A stretch of 64,000 bases of DNA, from assembly GCA_029259635.1 (NCBI GenBank), contig JAJDEU010000043.1:1-64000 (forward strand), given 5' to 3'. Position numbers and translations under genes: made by a program. The notes under the pieces were generated by a model. The model was not told the origin of the DNA and did not search any database. It worked only from the letters and a program-made list of their open reading frames with translations. Below are positions 27,915 to 37,109 of the stretch, piece after piece (position 1 is the first letter of the stretch; each line of letters begins with the position of its first letter). This DNA is from Planctomycetota bacterium (lineage in GTDB: Bacteria; Planctomycetota; UBA1135; GCA-002686595).

Positions 27915-28996
27915 GACTCCACCTCGTCGGTCTCGGCTTGAACCCCGGCCAGGTTCATCAGTGCTTGCTCACGTGAACGAGGTAGTTTCCCCGAACACCA
28001 GATTGCGCCCGCATCGGTTTCGCCAGACACGACCGCGATACTCCCGAAGTTGCCCTCGAGAGAGATGGAAGAGACCTGCCCCATTCCGAGGCGACGCGCT
28101 GCCGCCCGGCCGGTCTTTACGATCCGGCGCATAGCGCGTGCAGAACGCTCGGCAGTTGCCCCCTTCGGGCCTTGGACGAGTCCCGTGCTTCCGCGTAGGT
28201 AGACAACGGCCTTCACTCCTGATTCTGCCGCCAACGACTGAAGCAACGGCCGTACGTCCCGCTTGGCTCCATCCGTCTGAGTCTCGCGTTGTTCATCGCT
28301 AACCAAGTTGCCGGTCCGCTCAACCTCGCGCAGTGCTTTGGCAATCGTCGGAGCGCCCTCTTGAAGTGCGGATAATTTTCGGAAGTGTCCCTCGAGAACC
28401 GGATCGCCGGGGTCGAGTTCCAGGAGCTGTGAAGCTACTCGGCGTGCTTCGGCCCAAGCGCCAATCGCGCTGGCCAGCTCAAGGCGCAACTTCCACGGTC
28501 GCGGGTCCCGGTCCAGCTGCTTTTCGCACTCCGTGAGAAGGTCGAAAGCGCGTCGGCCAGCTTCTCGGCCTCGATCGGAGAGGAAGCGCACGACGAAGAC
28601 TCTCGCCAGCATCAACGTCGGCTCGGGCCCAGGGTGATTCGCCGACCACTCTTGTGCGCACTCTTCGGCGCGGGTGCTCTGATCGGTCTCGAGCAGGAGC
28701 TTGCACATCTCGGCGTAGACCGCCGGACGCGGCGCCTCTCGAAGCTCTCGCTTGAGTTCGCCCAATCGATCCTCGCGATTCGCGCGACGCGTACGCTCCG
28801 ACAGACGCTGAAGCTCCGGATTTCCGGGATAGGCAACCAAGCCCTCTTCACATACGCGCAGAGCCTCTTCCGACTCTCCATCCCACGCATGTTCACGGGC
28901 GAGCGCCGCATAGGCGGTGGGCGACGGATCCATCATCAGCTGCTTGCGCGCCTGACGAATCCTGCTCCCAGATAGCATTCGACGAACCAACCTCAC
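27911..28996 (-). CDS. TPR-like repeat protein with C-terminal roadblock-like domain
   Basis: 361 residues from a GTG overlapping the preceding stop (GTGA). Residues 25-205 are TPR-like helical pairs (AYAALAREHAWDGESEEALRVCEEGLVAYPGNPEL; WAEARRVASQLLELDPGDP). Residues 235-345 resemble a roadblock domain (VRPLLQSLAAESGVKAVVYLRGSTGLVQGPKG, a helix RAMRRIVKTGRAAARRLGMG, then SISLEGNFGSIAVVSGETDAGAIWCSG). TPRs bind partner proteins; together with roadblock it would be a scaffold for the GTPase. No membrane segment. Confidence 0.75.
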   Translation of the reverse strand: MRLVRRMLSGSRIRQARKQLMMDPSPTAYAALAREHAWDGESEEALRVCEEGLVAYPGNPELQRLSERTRRANREDRLGELKRELREAPRPAVYAEMCKLLLETDQSTRAEECAQEWSANHPGPEPTLMLARVFVVRFLSDRGREAGRRAFDLLTECEKQLDRDPRPWKLRLELASAIGAWAEARRVASQLLELDPGDPVLEGHFRKLSALQEGAPTIAKALREVERTGNLVSDEQRETQTDGAKRDVRPLLQSLAAESGVKAVVYLRGSTGLVQGPKGATAERSARAMRRIVKTGRAAARRLGMGQVSSISLEGNFGSIAVVSGETDAGAIWCSGKLPRSREQALMNLAGVQAETDEVES

Positions 28997-29508
28997 TCGG
29001 TCACCTCTAGCTCATTCTTAACGGCCGCGAGATCTGCGCGAACTTGCTCCGCACCGGACCATCCCTCTGGGGCCATTTTCAGGGCCTTCTCCAGCGACAG
29101 CCGTGCGTTCTTGAAGTCTTTTTGCATCACGAATCCGCCGGCCTGCTCCCGCGCAGACTCGGCTGCTAGTCTCTTGTTCACTTCGTCGCTCTCGCTACGT
29201 GAGTCGGCAATCGTCTTCTCGGTCTCCAGCTGGACGACCCTCATGCTGAGTTCAGACCGCTCATTTCTCTCGGTGTAGGAGCCGACCCACAACGGATGCC
29301 GATCCATCAGCGTGGACACCGCCGCCAAGCGTGTCCGCGTCGCATCCAGGTCCCCTCCCGCCGCAGGAGGCAGCTCATCCCAGAGCGCTCCGACGTGAGC
29401 CTGGTAGAGCGCCATGAAGGAAATCACCAACGAGACGACGAAAGTCCGAACCACCATGGGTTTCAGGCTCTTTGTCTCTTCACTGGGTTTTCCGTACGAG
29501 GCGTTCAT
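28993..29508 (-). CDS. small membrane protein, first gene of GTPase operon
   Basis: 171 residues from the ATG of MNASYGKPSE; an upstream in-frame ATG would add 25 residues, and the shorter form is chosen because a GGAAGAG precedes it. One membrane segment (MVVRTFVVSLVISFMALYQAHV, about residues 18-39), then a periplasmic or cytoplasmic helical region with coiled-coil character (ETEKTIADSRSESDEVNKRLAAES) and a TPR-like unit (KDFKNARLSLEKALKMAP). GTGA overlap with the next gene places it in the operon. A membrane anchor or partner for the TPR-roadblock protein is inferred. Confidence 0.65.
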   Translation of the reverse strand: MNASYGKPSEETKSLKPMVVRTFVVSLVISFMALYQAHVGALWDELPPAAGGDLDATRTRLAAVSTLMDRHPLWVGSYTERNERSELSMRVVQLETEKTIADSRSESDEVNKRLAAESAREQAGGFVMQKDFKNARLSLEKALKMAPEGWSGAEQVRADLAAVKNELEVTE

Positions 29509-29769
29509 GAATCCGAGGCTCTTCCCTTGGCTCTCGATTCGAGGATGGAGTCCACGAATGTCCGAGAGCGAATCAACGGGCAATCACGCGTATCGGAACC
29601 CGTAGGCGGCAGGCTGAAGCTAAACAGCTCCGGCTTGCAACTCTTCGGACTTTGCTCGCAGAAGGACCAGGCGGTAGCCCCTGTCCTTAGTGATGCGGGA
29701 AGTTTCTTCCGTACGTCTGAGTACATTCTCGAAGTGGCGAGTGGTGAACGATGGGAGCCGTGCGAGCTG

Positions 29770-32700
29770 CTACGGAACCGGAATCGTATCGATGGCTGCC
29801 GAAGCATTGCCGGCCGGGTCGAGCAAGCCGTTGAGTTCGATCTTTTCGCCCGAGAGCATGGGCGCCGAGAGGGTCAGGCGAACGACGTCAGGCCGCAGCA
29901 ACGTGGCCGCACTGACGGCCTGTCCACCGTCGGAGCTGTAGTTCGCCGCGTTGGCCGCGAACACGGGGTCGACGTCCTCGCTGAACCGTATGTCGACCAT
30001 GAGAGAGCTGGCGTTTGCACGCAGATTCACGAAGGACTCGGCGAAGGCCGGAGCCGTCGTATCTCCCGTGCAGACACCCGACAAGTTCACCGCGGGGCTC
30101 ATCGCGTTGCCCGAGACATCGGTAACGCCGCTCGTAACCACGGTTACTCCGAGCGCGCTCACTAAATCGACGGACGCCGGCAGCTCGATATGGACGCGGT
30201 TATTGTTGGAGTCCAGACGCATCGTCGATCCTGAGATATCGACCGAACTGCCCGACTGAGTCACGGTGTAGTTGCTCGTCAAGAGCGCCGTCGCCGGATT
30301 GACCGCCTCCGTAAAGGTCACCGTGATTTCGTCTAATCCGAGCCCCGACCGAGTGATGCCCGCGACACTGGCGAGCAACGGTCCGGTCGTATCTTTCGCA
30401 ACAACCGCTACGGACGCGACCCCTGCGTTACCCGCGAGGTCGGCCATCGTGGTGCTCAACATCTGCCCCGCAGCCACGGAAGCAAACGTCGCGCGAACGG
30501 TACGCCCGCCGACTCGCACGGCTGCACTGGGATTCACACCATTCAACGTGATGATCGAAGTGTCGACCGCGTCCGTCGGGTCAAGAGCTTCGTCCATCCG
30601 AATCAAGACCGCGGTCGCTTCGTTGGCCGCATCGATAATGACGGAGTTCGCGACCAGCATCGGGTTCGTCGCATCGGAAGCACCGTCAGCATTGAGCGTT
30701 CCAGCCGTCGTGCCAGAGATGCTCACGCCTTGCCGTGACGACAGGCCCGAAACGGTCATATCATAGGAGCTCGCTGTCGCAAGATCAGGAGCACTCGGCG
30801 TGTTCAGATCGATGGTCAACGTGCGATCGCCGTCGAAACTGAACTCCGAATGTGCGAGGTCGATCGTCGTCATGCCGAGCTTGAAAACGTACTTCGACGG
30901 ATCCAGGATTTCCCAGCTGCTCATCGGTCGGTCGAACGCCACGACAATGCTGTCGTTCTGCTCACCACTGGTGACCAAGAAGTCCGAGTTACCGGCGTCG
31001 AGAGTCGGCGTTCCCGCTTCCTCCGCAATCACCGCAGCCATGCTCACGCTGAATAGGGAGTTGCCGGCCAGGTCGATCACGCCCGACACGTCCAGCGTGT
31101 CGGTGAGCGCAACGAGGAAGCCGAATGTCAAGGTCGCCCCGAGATCGTCGGCATGGGGAGTAACGGACTGCGGAGTTCCGCGCAGCGACCCACCCGAGTC
31201 GCGCAGGGTATACACGGTCAATCCGGTCGGATTCGTTGTGGCATCAAAGATGTCATCCAACATGTCCATCGGCTCACTGAAGCGAACGTGGACCTGATTG
31301 GTGAATCCGGTGTCCTGGAAGACGGACTCGAGCAACGGCAATCGCGACTCTGCGCTCACGTCTCCGCTCAGGACGGTGCCGCTAATCGTGTTGCCCCCCA
31401 AATCCCGGAGCCCGGTGAAGGTCAGATTGAAGTCGTCGCCCGTGCGCAGGTTCACCCCACTCGAAGCGCCGAATGTCATCGTCGCCGTACGGCTACCGGC
31501 GTTGTAGGCGATCGTCGTATTGGCTTCGGTGATATCGGTTCCGATCGGAGTCTGAACCGTCCAGTTCGCCGCGGTCATCACTTCAGAGGCGATCATGTCG
31601 TCGCTAAAGGAGACCGTCAGTGTGTCGTTGTCCGATCCTTCGATCGCGCTCGCTGCTGCAGCGCTGGGAATCGGTGCCGTTCCATCGGTAGTGACAATCG
31701 CTAGACCCGAGGCCACCGCCATCGTGTTTCCGGCCAAATCCTGCACGGCAGAAGCGGTCACCGTAACGTCCCCGGGAATCGCGGCTGCGTCCAAGACCAA
31801 GCGCACGACCTCTTTGCTGGAGAGCAGAGTCGCCGTGTTTACCGTAATGCCTCCAGTGACCGCCCAGTTGCCGGGCACCTGCGCCGCCGTCGCGTCGACA
31901 TCTTCCGACAGGGCAACGTCGAGCGTCTTGCCCGTCGTGTCGACGGAACGGTTCTGCGTCACTGAGACCACGGTCGGGAGAACCATCTCTCCGCTGACCG
32001 CGCTCGTGACCATGCTCGCGAAGTCCTGACCGTCAACGTCGAGAGCCGCATTGCCCGCTGCGGGCATCAGCGTAAACGAATCGCCGTTGTCGTGATCCGC
32101 CGTCAGATCAATCGTCAGGGTCTTGGCGTTGAAGTCGTAGGTCAGGTTCTGAGTGCTGAGATCGATCGTGACTGCGTCGACGACGAGCGACCAGTTGGCC
32201 GGGTTCTCCGCGCTAAGCGGCTCAAACGCCTGAACGAAGGTCGCCACAAGATTGTCGCCGCCTTCATTGGCGACCGTTGAGAGAGTCGGAGTCGACGCGT
32301 AGCCATTGGCCACCGTCGAGCCTGCTGTTACCGCGATCGAGCCACCCGCAAAGGCGTTTCCGTGTGCGTCGAGCACACCGGTAACCGTGATCGTGTTGAC
32401 GCCGGGAATGATCGGTCCGGTGAAACCGACGCGCAGGACGGTGTCGGAGGGCTGCGTCACCGAAGACGCGAAGATCGGAAATGCCGGGCTGAAGTTCGCG
32501 ATCTGCGTGGCAAATACGGGGTCAACCGCTTCACTGAATGTGAAGTCAACGATGAGGCCGTACTCGCTCATGGCCAGGTTTTGGACTGCGGTGCCGCCGA
32601 CCAGCGTCGGAACGACAAGGTCGCCTGTAGCCGCACCAGCGACGGGAGCGCTAGCCAGGCTGACGTCCGCAACGGAGTTCAAGCTCGTCGCTGCGAACGT

Positions 32701-33300
32701 GAAAGTCGCATGCAGGTTCGCAGTCGCCGGGAGGTCGACCGTCATCACCTGTGTCGCGGTATTGAGCGTCATGACGGCGCCGGTCAAATCCATGGCCGTG
32801 CCGTTCACTCGCAGCTCCCAGTTGGTCGGGTCTTCTGCTTCCGCTTCGACAACGCGTGCGCCGCTGAACGTGACGGTCAGGTCGTCGGACCCCAGCGCCC
32901 CTACCGTCTGGCTACCCGCAACCGTGAACGTCGGTGCCGCCATATCCGTCGAAGTGACGGAACTGAAGGTCTCGGAGACCCCGCTGATTCCAACGGCCTT
33001 GACCTGATCGGAGGGCGAGACACGTGCATCCCATGTCACCGTGGCGACCTTGCCCACAACGGCCACAGTCAGCGCCATGTGCGCCCCGTCGGTCGCGAAG
33101 TTGGCCGCGACGACACCCGCGGGGAGGTCGGAACCAAAGGTAATGACCGTCGTCTCACCGTCCGGATCCAGTGTGAGATCCTGGGAGGTGGTGGTGATGG
33201 AATCGACCGACGAGCTAGAGTTTGAGCTCGAGCAAGAGACGGCGAGGCAGAGAATAAGAGCACTAAGCGCGGCTCTACGCAGCGACTTCCCGGATGTCAT
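29770..33300 (-). CDS. large lipoprotein of tandem SwmB-like/Ig-like domains
   Basis: 1176 residues from the ATG of MTSGKSLRRAAL. Lipoprotein signal ALILCLAVSC (lipobox LAVSC). After a Ser-rich linker, about nine to ten units of 95-120 residues each contain FSEAVDP- or FTEAVNP-like strands, NWSV/NYTV-like pairs and GLRDLGGN-type endings (DVSGN, DLAGN, DLGGN), the pattern of the SwmB/Ig-like repeats found in surface proteins. No catalytic motif. Probably an outer-membrane or surface filament of beta domains involved in adhesion. Tandem repeat number could vary. No gene on the strand follows closely. Confidence 0.82.
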   Translation of the reverse strand: MTSGKSLRRAALSALILCLAVSCSSSNSSSSVDSITTTSQDLTLDPDGETTVITFGSDLPAGVVAANFATDGAHMALTVAVVGKVATVTWDARVSPSDQVKAVGISGVSETFSSVTSTDMAAPTFTVAGSQTVGALGSDDLTVTFSGARVVEAEAEDPTNWELRVNGTAMDLTGAVMTLNTATQVMTVDLPATANLHATFTFAATSLNSVADVSLASAPVAGAATGDLVVPTLVGGTAVQNLAMSEYGLIVDFTFSEAVDPVFATQIANFSPAFPIFASSVTQPSDTVLRVGFTGPIIPGVNTITVTGVLDAHGNAFAGGSIAVTAGSTVANGYASTPTLSTVANEGGDNLVATFVQAFEPLSAENPANWSLVVDAVTIDLSTQNLTYDFNAKTLTIDLTADHDNGDSFTLMPAAGNAALDVDGQDFASMVTSAVSGEMVLPTVVSVTQNRSVDTTGKTLDVALSEDVDATAAQVPGNWAVTGGITVNTATLLSSKEVVRLVLDAAAIPGDVTVTASAVQDLAGNTMAVASGLAIVTTDGTAPIPSAAAASAIEGSDNDTLTVSFSDDMIASEVMTAANWTVQTPIGTDITEANTTIAYNAGSRTATMTFGASSGVNLRTGDDFNLTFTGLRDLGGNTISGTVLSGDVSAESRLPLLESVFQDTGFTNQVHVRFSEPMDMLDDIFDATTNPTGLTVYTLRDSGGSLRGTPQSVTPHADDLGATLTFGFLVALTDTLDVSGVIDLAGNSLFSVSMAAVIAEEAGTPTLDAGNSDFLVTSGEQNDSIVVAFDRPMSSWEILDPSKYVFKLGMTTIDLAHSEFSFDGDRTLTIDLNTPSAPDLATASSYDMTVSGLSSRQGVSISGTTAGTLNADGASDATNPMLVANSVIIDAANEATAVLIRMDEALDPTDAVDTSIITLNGVNPSAAVRVGGRTVRATFASVAAGQMLSTTMADLAGNAGVASVAVVAKDTTGPLLASVAGITRSGLGLDEITVTFTEAVNPATALLTSNYTVTQSGSSVDISGSTMRLDSNNNRVHIELPASVDLVSALGVTVVTSGVTDVSGNAMSPAVNLSGVCTGDTTAPAFAESFVNLRANASSLMVDIRFSEDVDPVFAANAANYSSDGGQAVSAATLLRPDVVRLTLSAPMLSGEKIELNGLLDPAGNASAAIDTIPVP

Positions 33301-33657
33301 TGCTAGTCTTTCGTACCGAGGTGTAGGGCCGGGGAGGCCATGGGACGCGGCTCCCTGTGAGGAGCCTCGGCGCACGAAACACCAGAGCGAATGGGGCCCG
33401 TAATGGAGTTCGTACGTGGCTCGCTATCGGCGGGGCTGGATTCGGGTCTGAAGCTTCGGCCCCAGATTCCTTCGGGAACTGTGCAGGTTCCGTGAGGAAC
33501 GGCGGAGCTAACTCCCTGCATGGCCGCGCTCTCGGAGCGTTTTCGTCGCTCTAGTCCCTGTGGGGGCTGAGCTCTTCCTCAACCCGATCGGGCACAACGG
33601 CCGGCGTCCGTACTCGCCAGACGGGCCCCAGGGACTCGCGCCCCCCGCTCCTCTCCT
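33301..33657. other. intergenic gap upstream of the Ig-like lipoprotein
   Basis: No gene seen. It lies between two minus-strand genes and holds the promoter region of the Ig-like gene. A possible stem AGTCCCTG(TG)GGGGC at 33553-33567 with GCCCCAGGGACT at 33625-33636 and a long loop could be a terminator for the propeller gene, but the large loop makes it doubtful. Confidence 0.4.
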
Positions 33658-35289
33658 TTAAAGGATGACGGGGTGCAGGAGCTCGCTCGAGAAGGCGACC
33701 TCGGTACTCGTAAAGAAGATGGCCTGAACGCCAAATTCGAGCCCAACGACGCTCGGCTGGTCGGGGATGCGCAACTTTCTAGTGGAGAGGCCCGTGGCGT
33801 CAGGCACCGCCTTTCGCCACAGAAAGGGCTTCGAAGTATCGATCCAATTAAGACCGTCCCAACCCGAGACCGTCGTGCCCGTCTGTGATTCGCAGCCGTA
33901 CAAAACGATGGTCAAGGTCTGGTTCGGGTACTTCGTCGCGAGGTCGATCGAGCCTCCACGCTGAGAAGGACTTAGGAGCTGGAGGTCGCGTTCGCCCGTA
34001 TCCAGCAGCATAACCGCGCCACTCGTGCCAAAGCTGTTGGCGTGTCCGTGCTTCACGCCAAGTGCAACGCGAGTTCCGGTCTCGTCGAGCTCAAGCGCTC
34101 GCACACTGCCGGGGAGATCGGTGGTCAAGAGGTCGGTGTCCGTCGCGACATCGATGAGGTAGAGGTCCGGCTTCGAATCATCGAGGCCCCACAAACCGAA
34201 CGCAGCACGCGATCCATCGGAAGAGATTCGAACGGCCTCCGGAAAGTTTTGAAAGCCGCCGATGGAACCGAGCTGTTCTCGGGAGACGAGCAAACGGTCT
34301 TGCTCAAGCTCCCAGACTTCGAGCCGAACGTCGGCACCCGTGGCGAAATTCCACCAACCGACAGCGAGTCGCGCGCCGGTCTTGTCGAGAGACAGATCCG
34401 TCGGCAATTCGCTCGCGGCTCCCAAGACGTCCTCGTCGGCGACATACATGCCCGCGGACTCAGCGAGCACATGAACCGTCGCGAAGTCACCGAAAGCCAG
34501 AACTCGGCCGTCTTCGGAGAGCGCGAGCGCAGCGGTACTGGAGAGCAGCTCTTCGTGGTGCCAGACGTTTCCGAGGCGATCGACGATCCAGAGGTCGAGA
34601 CCGGCGATGAGGGCGATGCGCTCGGTGGACTCGGAGATCGAGAGTGCGGTCAGACCGGTCCCCGCCACCGAGACGCGTGAGTTTCTCGCGCCCGTGTCGG
34701 GATCGATCCAGTCCACGTGGACCGTCGAGCCCGCGTAGGTCGCGACGACCAAATGCTCAGCGGTCGGACCGGTTCCGATAAAAACCGGGCGATCGGAGAA
34801 GACGCCGGGATCGTAGGTCCAAGCGGGAGCAAAGCTTTGATTGTTGAGAGCGGTCGAGCGCGGATCATGCCCCATGACGACCGTGCGTCTCGCGCTTCCG
34901 ACGGGATACTGAGCGGCGGAGAAGAGCTCGCCGATCTGGTCTCCCGCGCAGACCAGTACGGGGCCAATGGCCCCAGCCGGAGACTCGTCACGGTAGAGAA
35001 TGGCGCTGCTTCGGTCGCCCGCAGTGGAGGCCAGCATGAGCTCTGGATTCCCGATGGACGGGCCGGCCCAGAGCAGTTCGCCTCGAGCCGCGAAGGCGAC
35101 CGAGCGCGGAATCCAGGGAGACGTGGCCGGCGCATCCACCCGCCAGCGCTCGCCCGATTGGAAGGTCATTGCTGGATCGGTCCCCGCCGCTGGAACTGAA
35201 CCAGGAGCGGCCTGCGCGGCTAGGAGGGAAGCGAGAGCCGGAGCGGCGATCATTGCGGCTAAGAGTCGGCAGGCAGTGGGGTTGGGCAT
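33658..35289 (-). CDS. exported beta-propeller-like protein
   Basis: 543 residues from the ATG of MPNPTACRLL with a signal peptide (LLAAMIAAPALASLLAAQ). Residues about 80-440 contain repeated propeller-type blades with a SISESTERIALIAGLDLWIVD or LDLDETGTRVALGVKHG pattern (about seven). The last 100 residues form a beta-rich C-terminal domain (LTIVLYGCESQTGTTVSGWDG) of the type that terminates secreted proteins in some Planctomycetota; I do not recognise a sorting motif. No catalytic residues are visible. It would mediate binding or act as a surface scaffold. A short start is chosen because it begins the signal peptide directly. Confidence 0.7.
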   Translation of the reverse strand: MPNPTACRLLAAMIAAPALASLLAAQAAPGSVPAAGTDPAMTFQSGERWRVDAPATSPWIPRSVAFAARGELLWAGPSIGNPELMLASTAGDRSSAILYRDESPAGAIGPVLVCAGDQIGELFSAAQYPVGSARRTVVMGHDPRSTALNNQSFAPAWTYDPGVFSDRPVFIGTGPTAEHLVVATYAGSTVHVDWIDPDTGARNSRVSVAGTGLTALSISESTERIALIAGLDLWIVDRLGNVWHHEELLSSTAALALSEDGRVLAFGDFATVHVLAESAGMYVADEDVLGAASELPTDLSLDKTGARLAVGWWNFATGADVRLEVWELEQDRLLVSREQLGSIGGFQNFPEAVRISSDGSRAAFGLWGLDDSKPDLYLIDVATDTDLLTTDLPGSVRALELDETGTRVALGVKHGHANSFGTSGAVMLLDTGERDLQLLSPSQRGGSIDLATKYPNQTLTIVLYGCESQTGTTVSGWDGLNWIDTSKPFLWRKAVPDATGLSTRKLRIPDQPSVVGLEFGVQAIFFTSTEVAFSSELLHPVIL

Positions 35290-35563
35290 AGACGAGGGAT
35301 CTCCACAAAAGTCTATCCCGCTGGTTACGCCAGGCTCGCGTCGCTCGACGATTGACGCTGGATTCATTAGTCTCTTCGGCCCTCGATCCGCCCTGAGGGG
35401 TGCCTGAGTGACGCCTTCGGGCGGCGAGACACGGGCCCACAGTTCGCGAAATCGACGAGAAGCTGGAGCTTATTGGCTCTCTCCGCTTCGCCCCAGATAG
35501 CCCCTACTCACTGCCGCCCGCTCGCGTCTCCACCGCCGCGCTGGGTGCGGCTCTCCCCCCCGC

Positions 35564-36661
35564 ATGAATCAAACGACGCTTCACGACACCCACGTGGCCC
35601 TCGAGGCCAAGATGGTCGACTTCGCAGGCTGGCGCATGCCCGTTCAGTACGACTCCCTGCTCGACGAGGTTCGCACCGTTCGAAGCAAGGTCGGTCTGTT
35701 CGATCTCTGCCACATGGGGCGTCTCTCTATTAAAGGTGCGGACGCCGTTCCGATGCTCGATCGATTGACGACGAACTACTGCGCCAAGATTCCCGTCGGC
35801 GCCATTCGCTATGGCTTGTTCTGCCGCGAAGACGGTGGAGCGATCGACGACCTGCTCGTCTATCGCGAGGAGGACGGAATCTATCTGGTTGTCAATGCAT
35901 CCAACTGCGCCGAGGACTTGGCTTGGATCCGCTCGCACACCGACGGATTCGATGTCGAGGTCACCGATCACACAAGCGAACAAGCGATGCTCGCGCTCCA
36001 AGGCCAAGACTCGCAGTCGGTTCTCCAAAAGCTCACCAAAGACTGCGATCTCTCCTCGCTCAAGTACTACCGCTTCACCTTCGGAACGGTCTGCGGTCTC
36101 CCCAATGTCCGCATCTCGCGCACGGGCTACACCGGCGAAGATGGATTCGAGATCTACTTCCCCGACGCGGAAGCGCCGCGGGTTTGGAACGAGCTGCTCG
36201 CCGCAGGTGAAGAGTTCGGAATCCGGCCGATCGGTCTCGGCGCACGCGACACTCTGCGGCTCGAGGCGGGCATGTCGCTCTACGGCCACGAGATCGACAC
36301 CGATCACAATCCCGTCGAAGCGAATTTGCACTTCGGCATCTCCTTCGCGGAGGAGAAGGGCGATTGGATCGGACGAAGTGCGCTCGAAGCCATCAAGGCT
36401 CAGCCGAAGCAAGCGATCATGGGCATGACCACGGACGGCAAGCGCGTCCCGCGTCAGGGCTACCGACTCTTCGTCGGAGAGGAAGAGGTCGGCTACGTCG
36501 TGTCCGGCAGTGTCTCTCCGACCCTCGACACCAACATCGCCTCGGTCTACGTCCGCGTCGGATTCGACGCGGATGGAACCGAAGTTGAGATGGATATCCG
36601 CGGAAAGCGCCAGAGCTGCCGCCTTCAAAACCTTCCCTTCTACTCCCGAACTCGGAAGTAG
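35564..36661 (+). CDS. gcvT: glycine cleavage system T protein (aminomethyltransferase)
   Basis: 365 residues, normal length. MVDFAGWRMPVQYDSLLDEV, LDRLTTNY, YGLFCREDGGAIDDLLVYRE (with the catalytic Asp), RTGYTGEDGFEIY and GLGARDTLRLEAGMSLYGHEID are the folate-binding GcvT signatures. It transfers the methylene carbon from the lipoyl arm of H protein to tetrahydrofolate. gcvH follows 49 bp later. The P protein is not in the window, so it lies elsewhere. Confidence 0.97.
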   Translation: MNQTTLHDTHVALEAKMVDFAGWRMPVQYDSLLDEVRTVRSKVGLFDLCHMGRLSIKGADAVPMLDRLTTNYCAKIPVGAIRYGLFCREDGGAIDDLLVYREEDGIYLVVNASNCAEDLAWIRSHTDGFDVEVTDHTSEQAMLALQGQDSQSVLQKLTKDCDLSSLKYYRFTFGTVCGLPNVRISRTGYTGEDGFEIYFPDAEAPRVWNELLAAGEEFGIRPIGLGARDTLRLEAGMSLYGHEIDTDHNPVEANLHFGISFAEEKGDWIGRSALEAIKAQPKQAIMGMTTDGKRVPRQGYRLFVGEEEVGYVVSGSVSPTLDTNIASVYVRVGFDADGTEVEMDIRGKRQSCRLQNLPFYSRTRK

Positions 36662-36710
36662 AGTTTTCCCCGATTCGATTCGTTCAATCCAACAGACCTG
36701 AGAATTCGAT

Positions 36711-37109
36711 ATGCGCCCTGAAGACCGCAAATACACTAAATCGCACGAGTGGATAAAGATTGACGGTGACACCGCACTGATCGGCATCACAGACTTCGCC
36801 GTTAACGAGCTGTGCAGTGGCAACGAAGGCGACCTGGTCTACTGCGACTTGCCCGAGCCCGATCGCGAGCTGGAGATCAGCGAGACCTTCGGCGAGATCG
36901 AGTCGGTCAAGTCGGTCTCCGACCTCGACTCTCCGCTCGCGGGAACCGTGGTCGAAGTCAACGCGTTGATCGAAGAGCACCTCGAGATTCTCTGCACCGA
37001 TCCTTGGGATAAGGGTTGGCTCATTCGAATCAAGTACACCTCGAAGGATCTCGACGAGCTGATGGACGCTGCGGAGTACGAGGAGATGGTCTCGCAGGAG
37101 CAGCATTGA
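36711..37109 (+). CDS. gcvH: glycine cleavage system H protein
   Basis: 132 residues. The lipoyl-Lys is Lys67 in GEIESVKSVSDLDSPLAG, and TKSHEWIKIDGDTALIGITDFA and DPWDKGWLIRI are typical. It shuttles the aminomethyl group between P, T and L proteins. Its stop overlaps the TTG start of the lipoate/octanoate transferase, so the modifying enzyme is coupled to its substrate. Confidence 0.97.
   Translation: MRPEDRKYTKSHEWIKIDGDTALIGITDFAVNELCSGNEGDLVYCDLPEPDRELEISETFGEIESVKSVSDLDSPLAGTVVEVNALIEEHLEILCTDPWDKGWLIRIKYTSKDLDELMDAAEYEEMVSQEQH

Noticed and set aside
33303-33521. Small minus-strand frame upstream of the Ig-like gene
   Set aside because: It runs into the lipoprotein region without a ribosome site or recognisable sequence.
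35290-35563. Glycine riboswitch before gcvT
   Set aside because: The spacer lacks the tandem aptamer core that I would expect; only a normal promoter region can be supported.
35504-36823. 439-codon frame antisense to gcvT
   Set aside because: gcvT is complete and conserved on the other strand.
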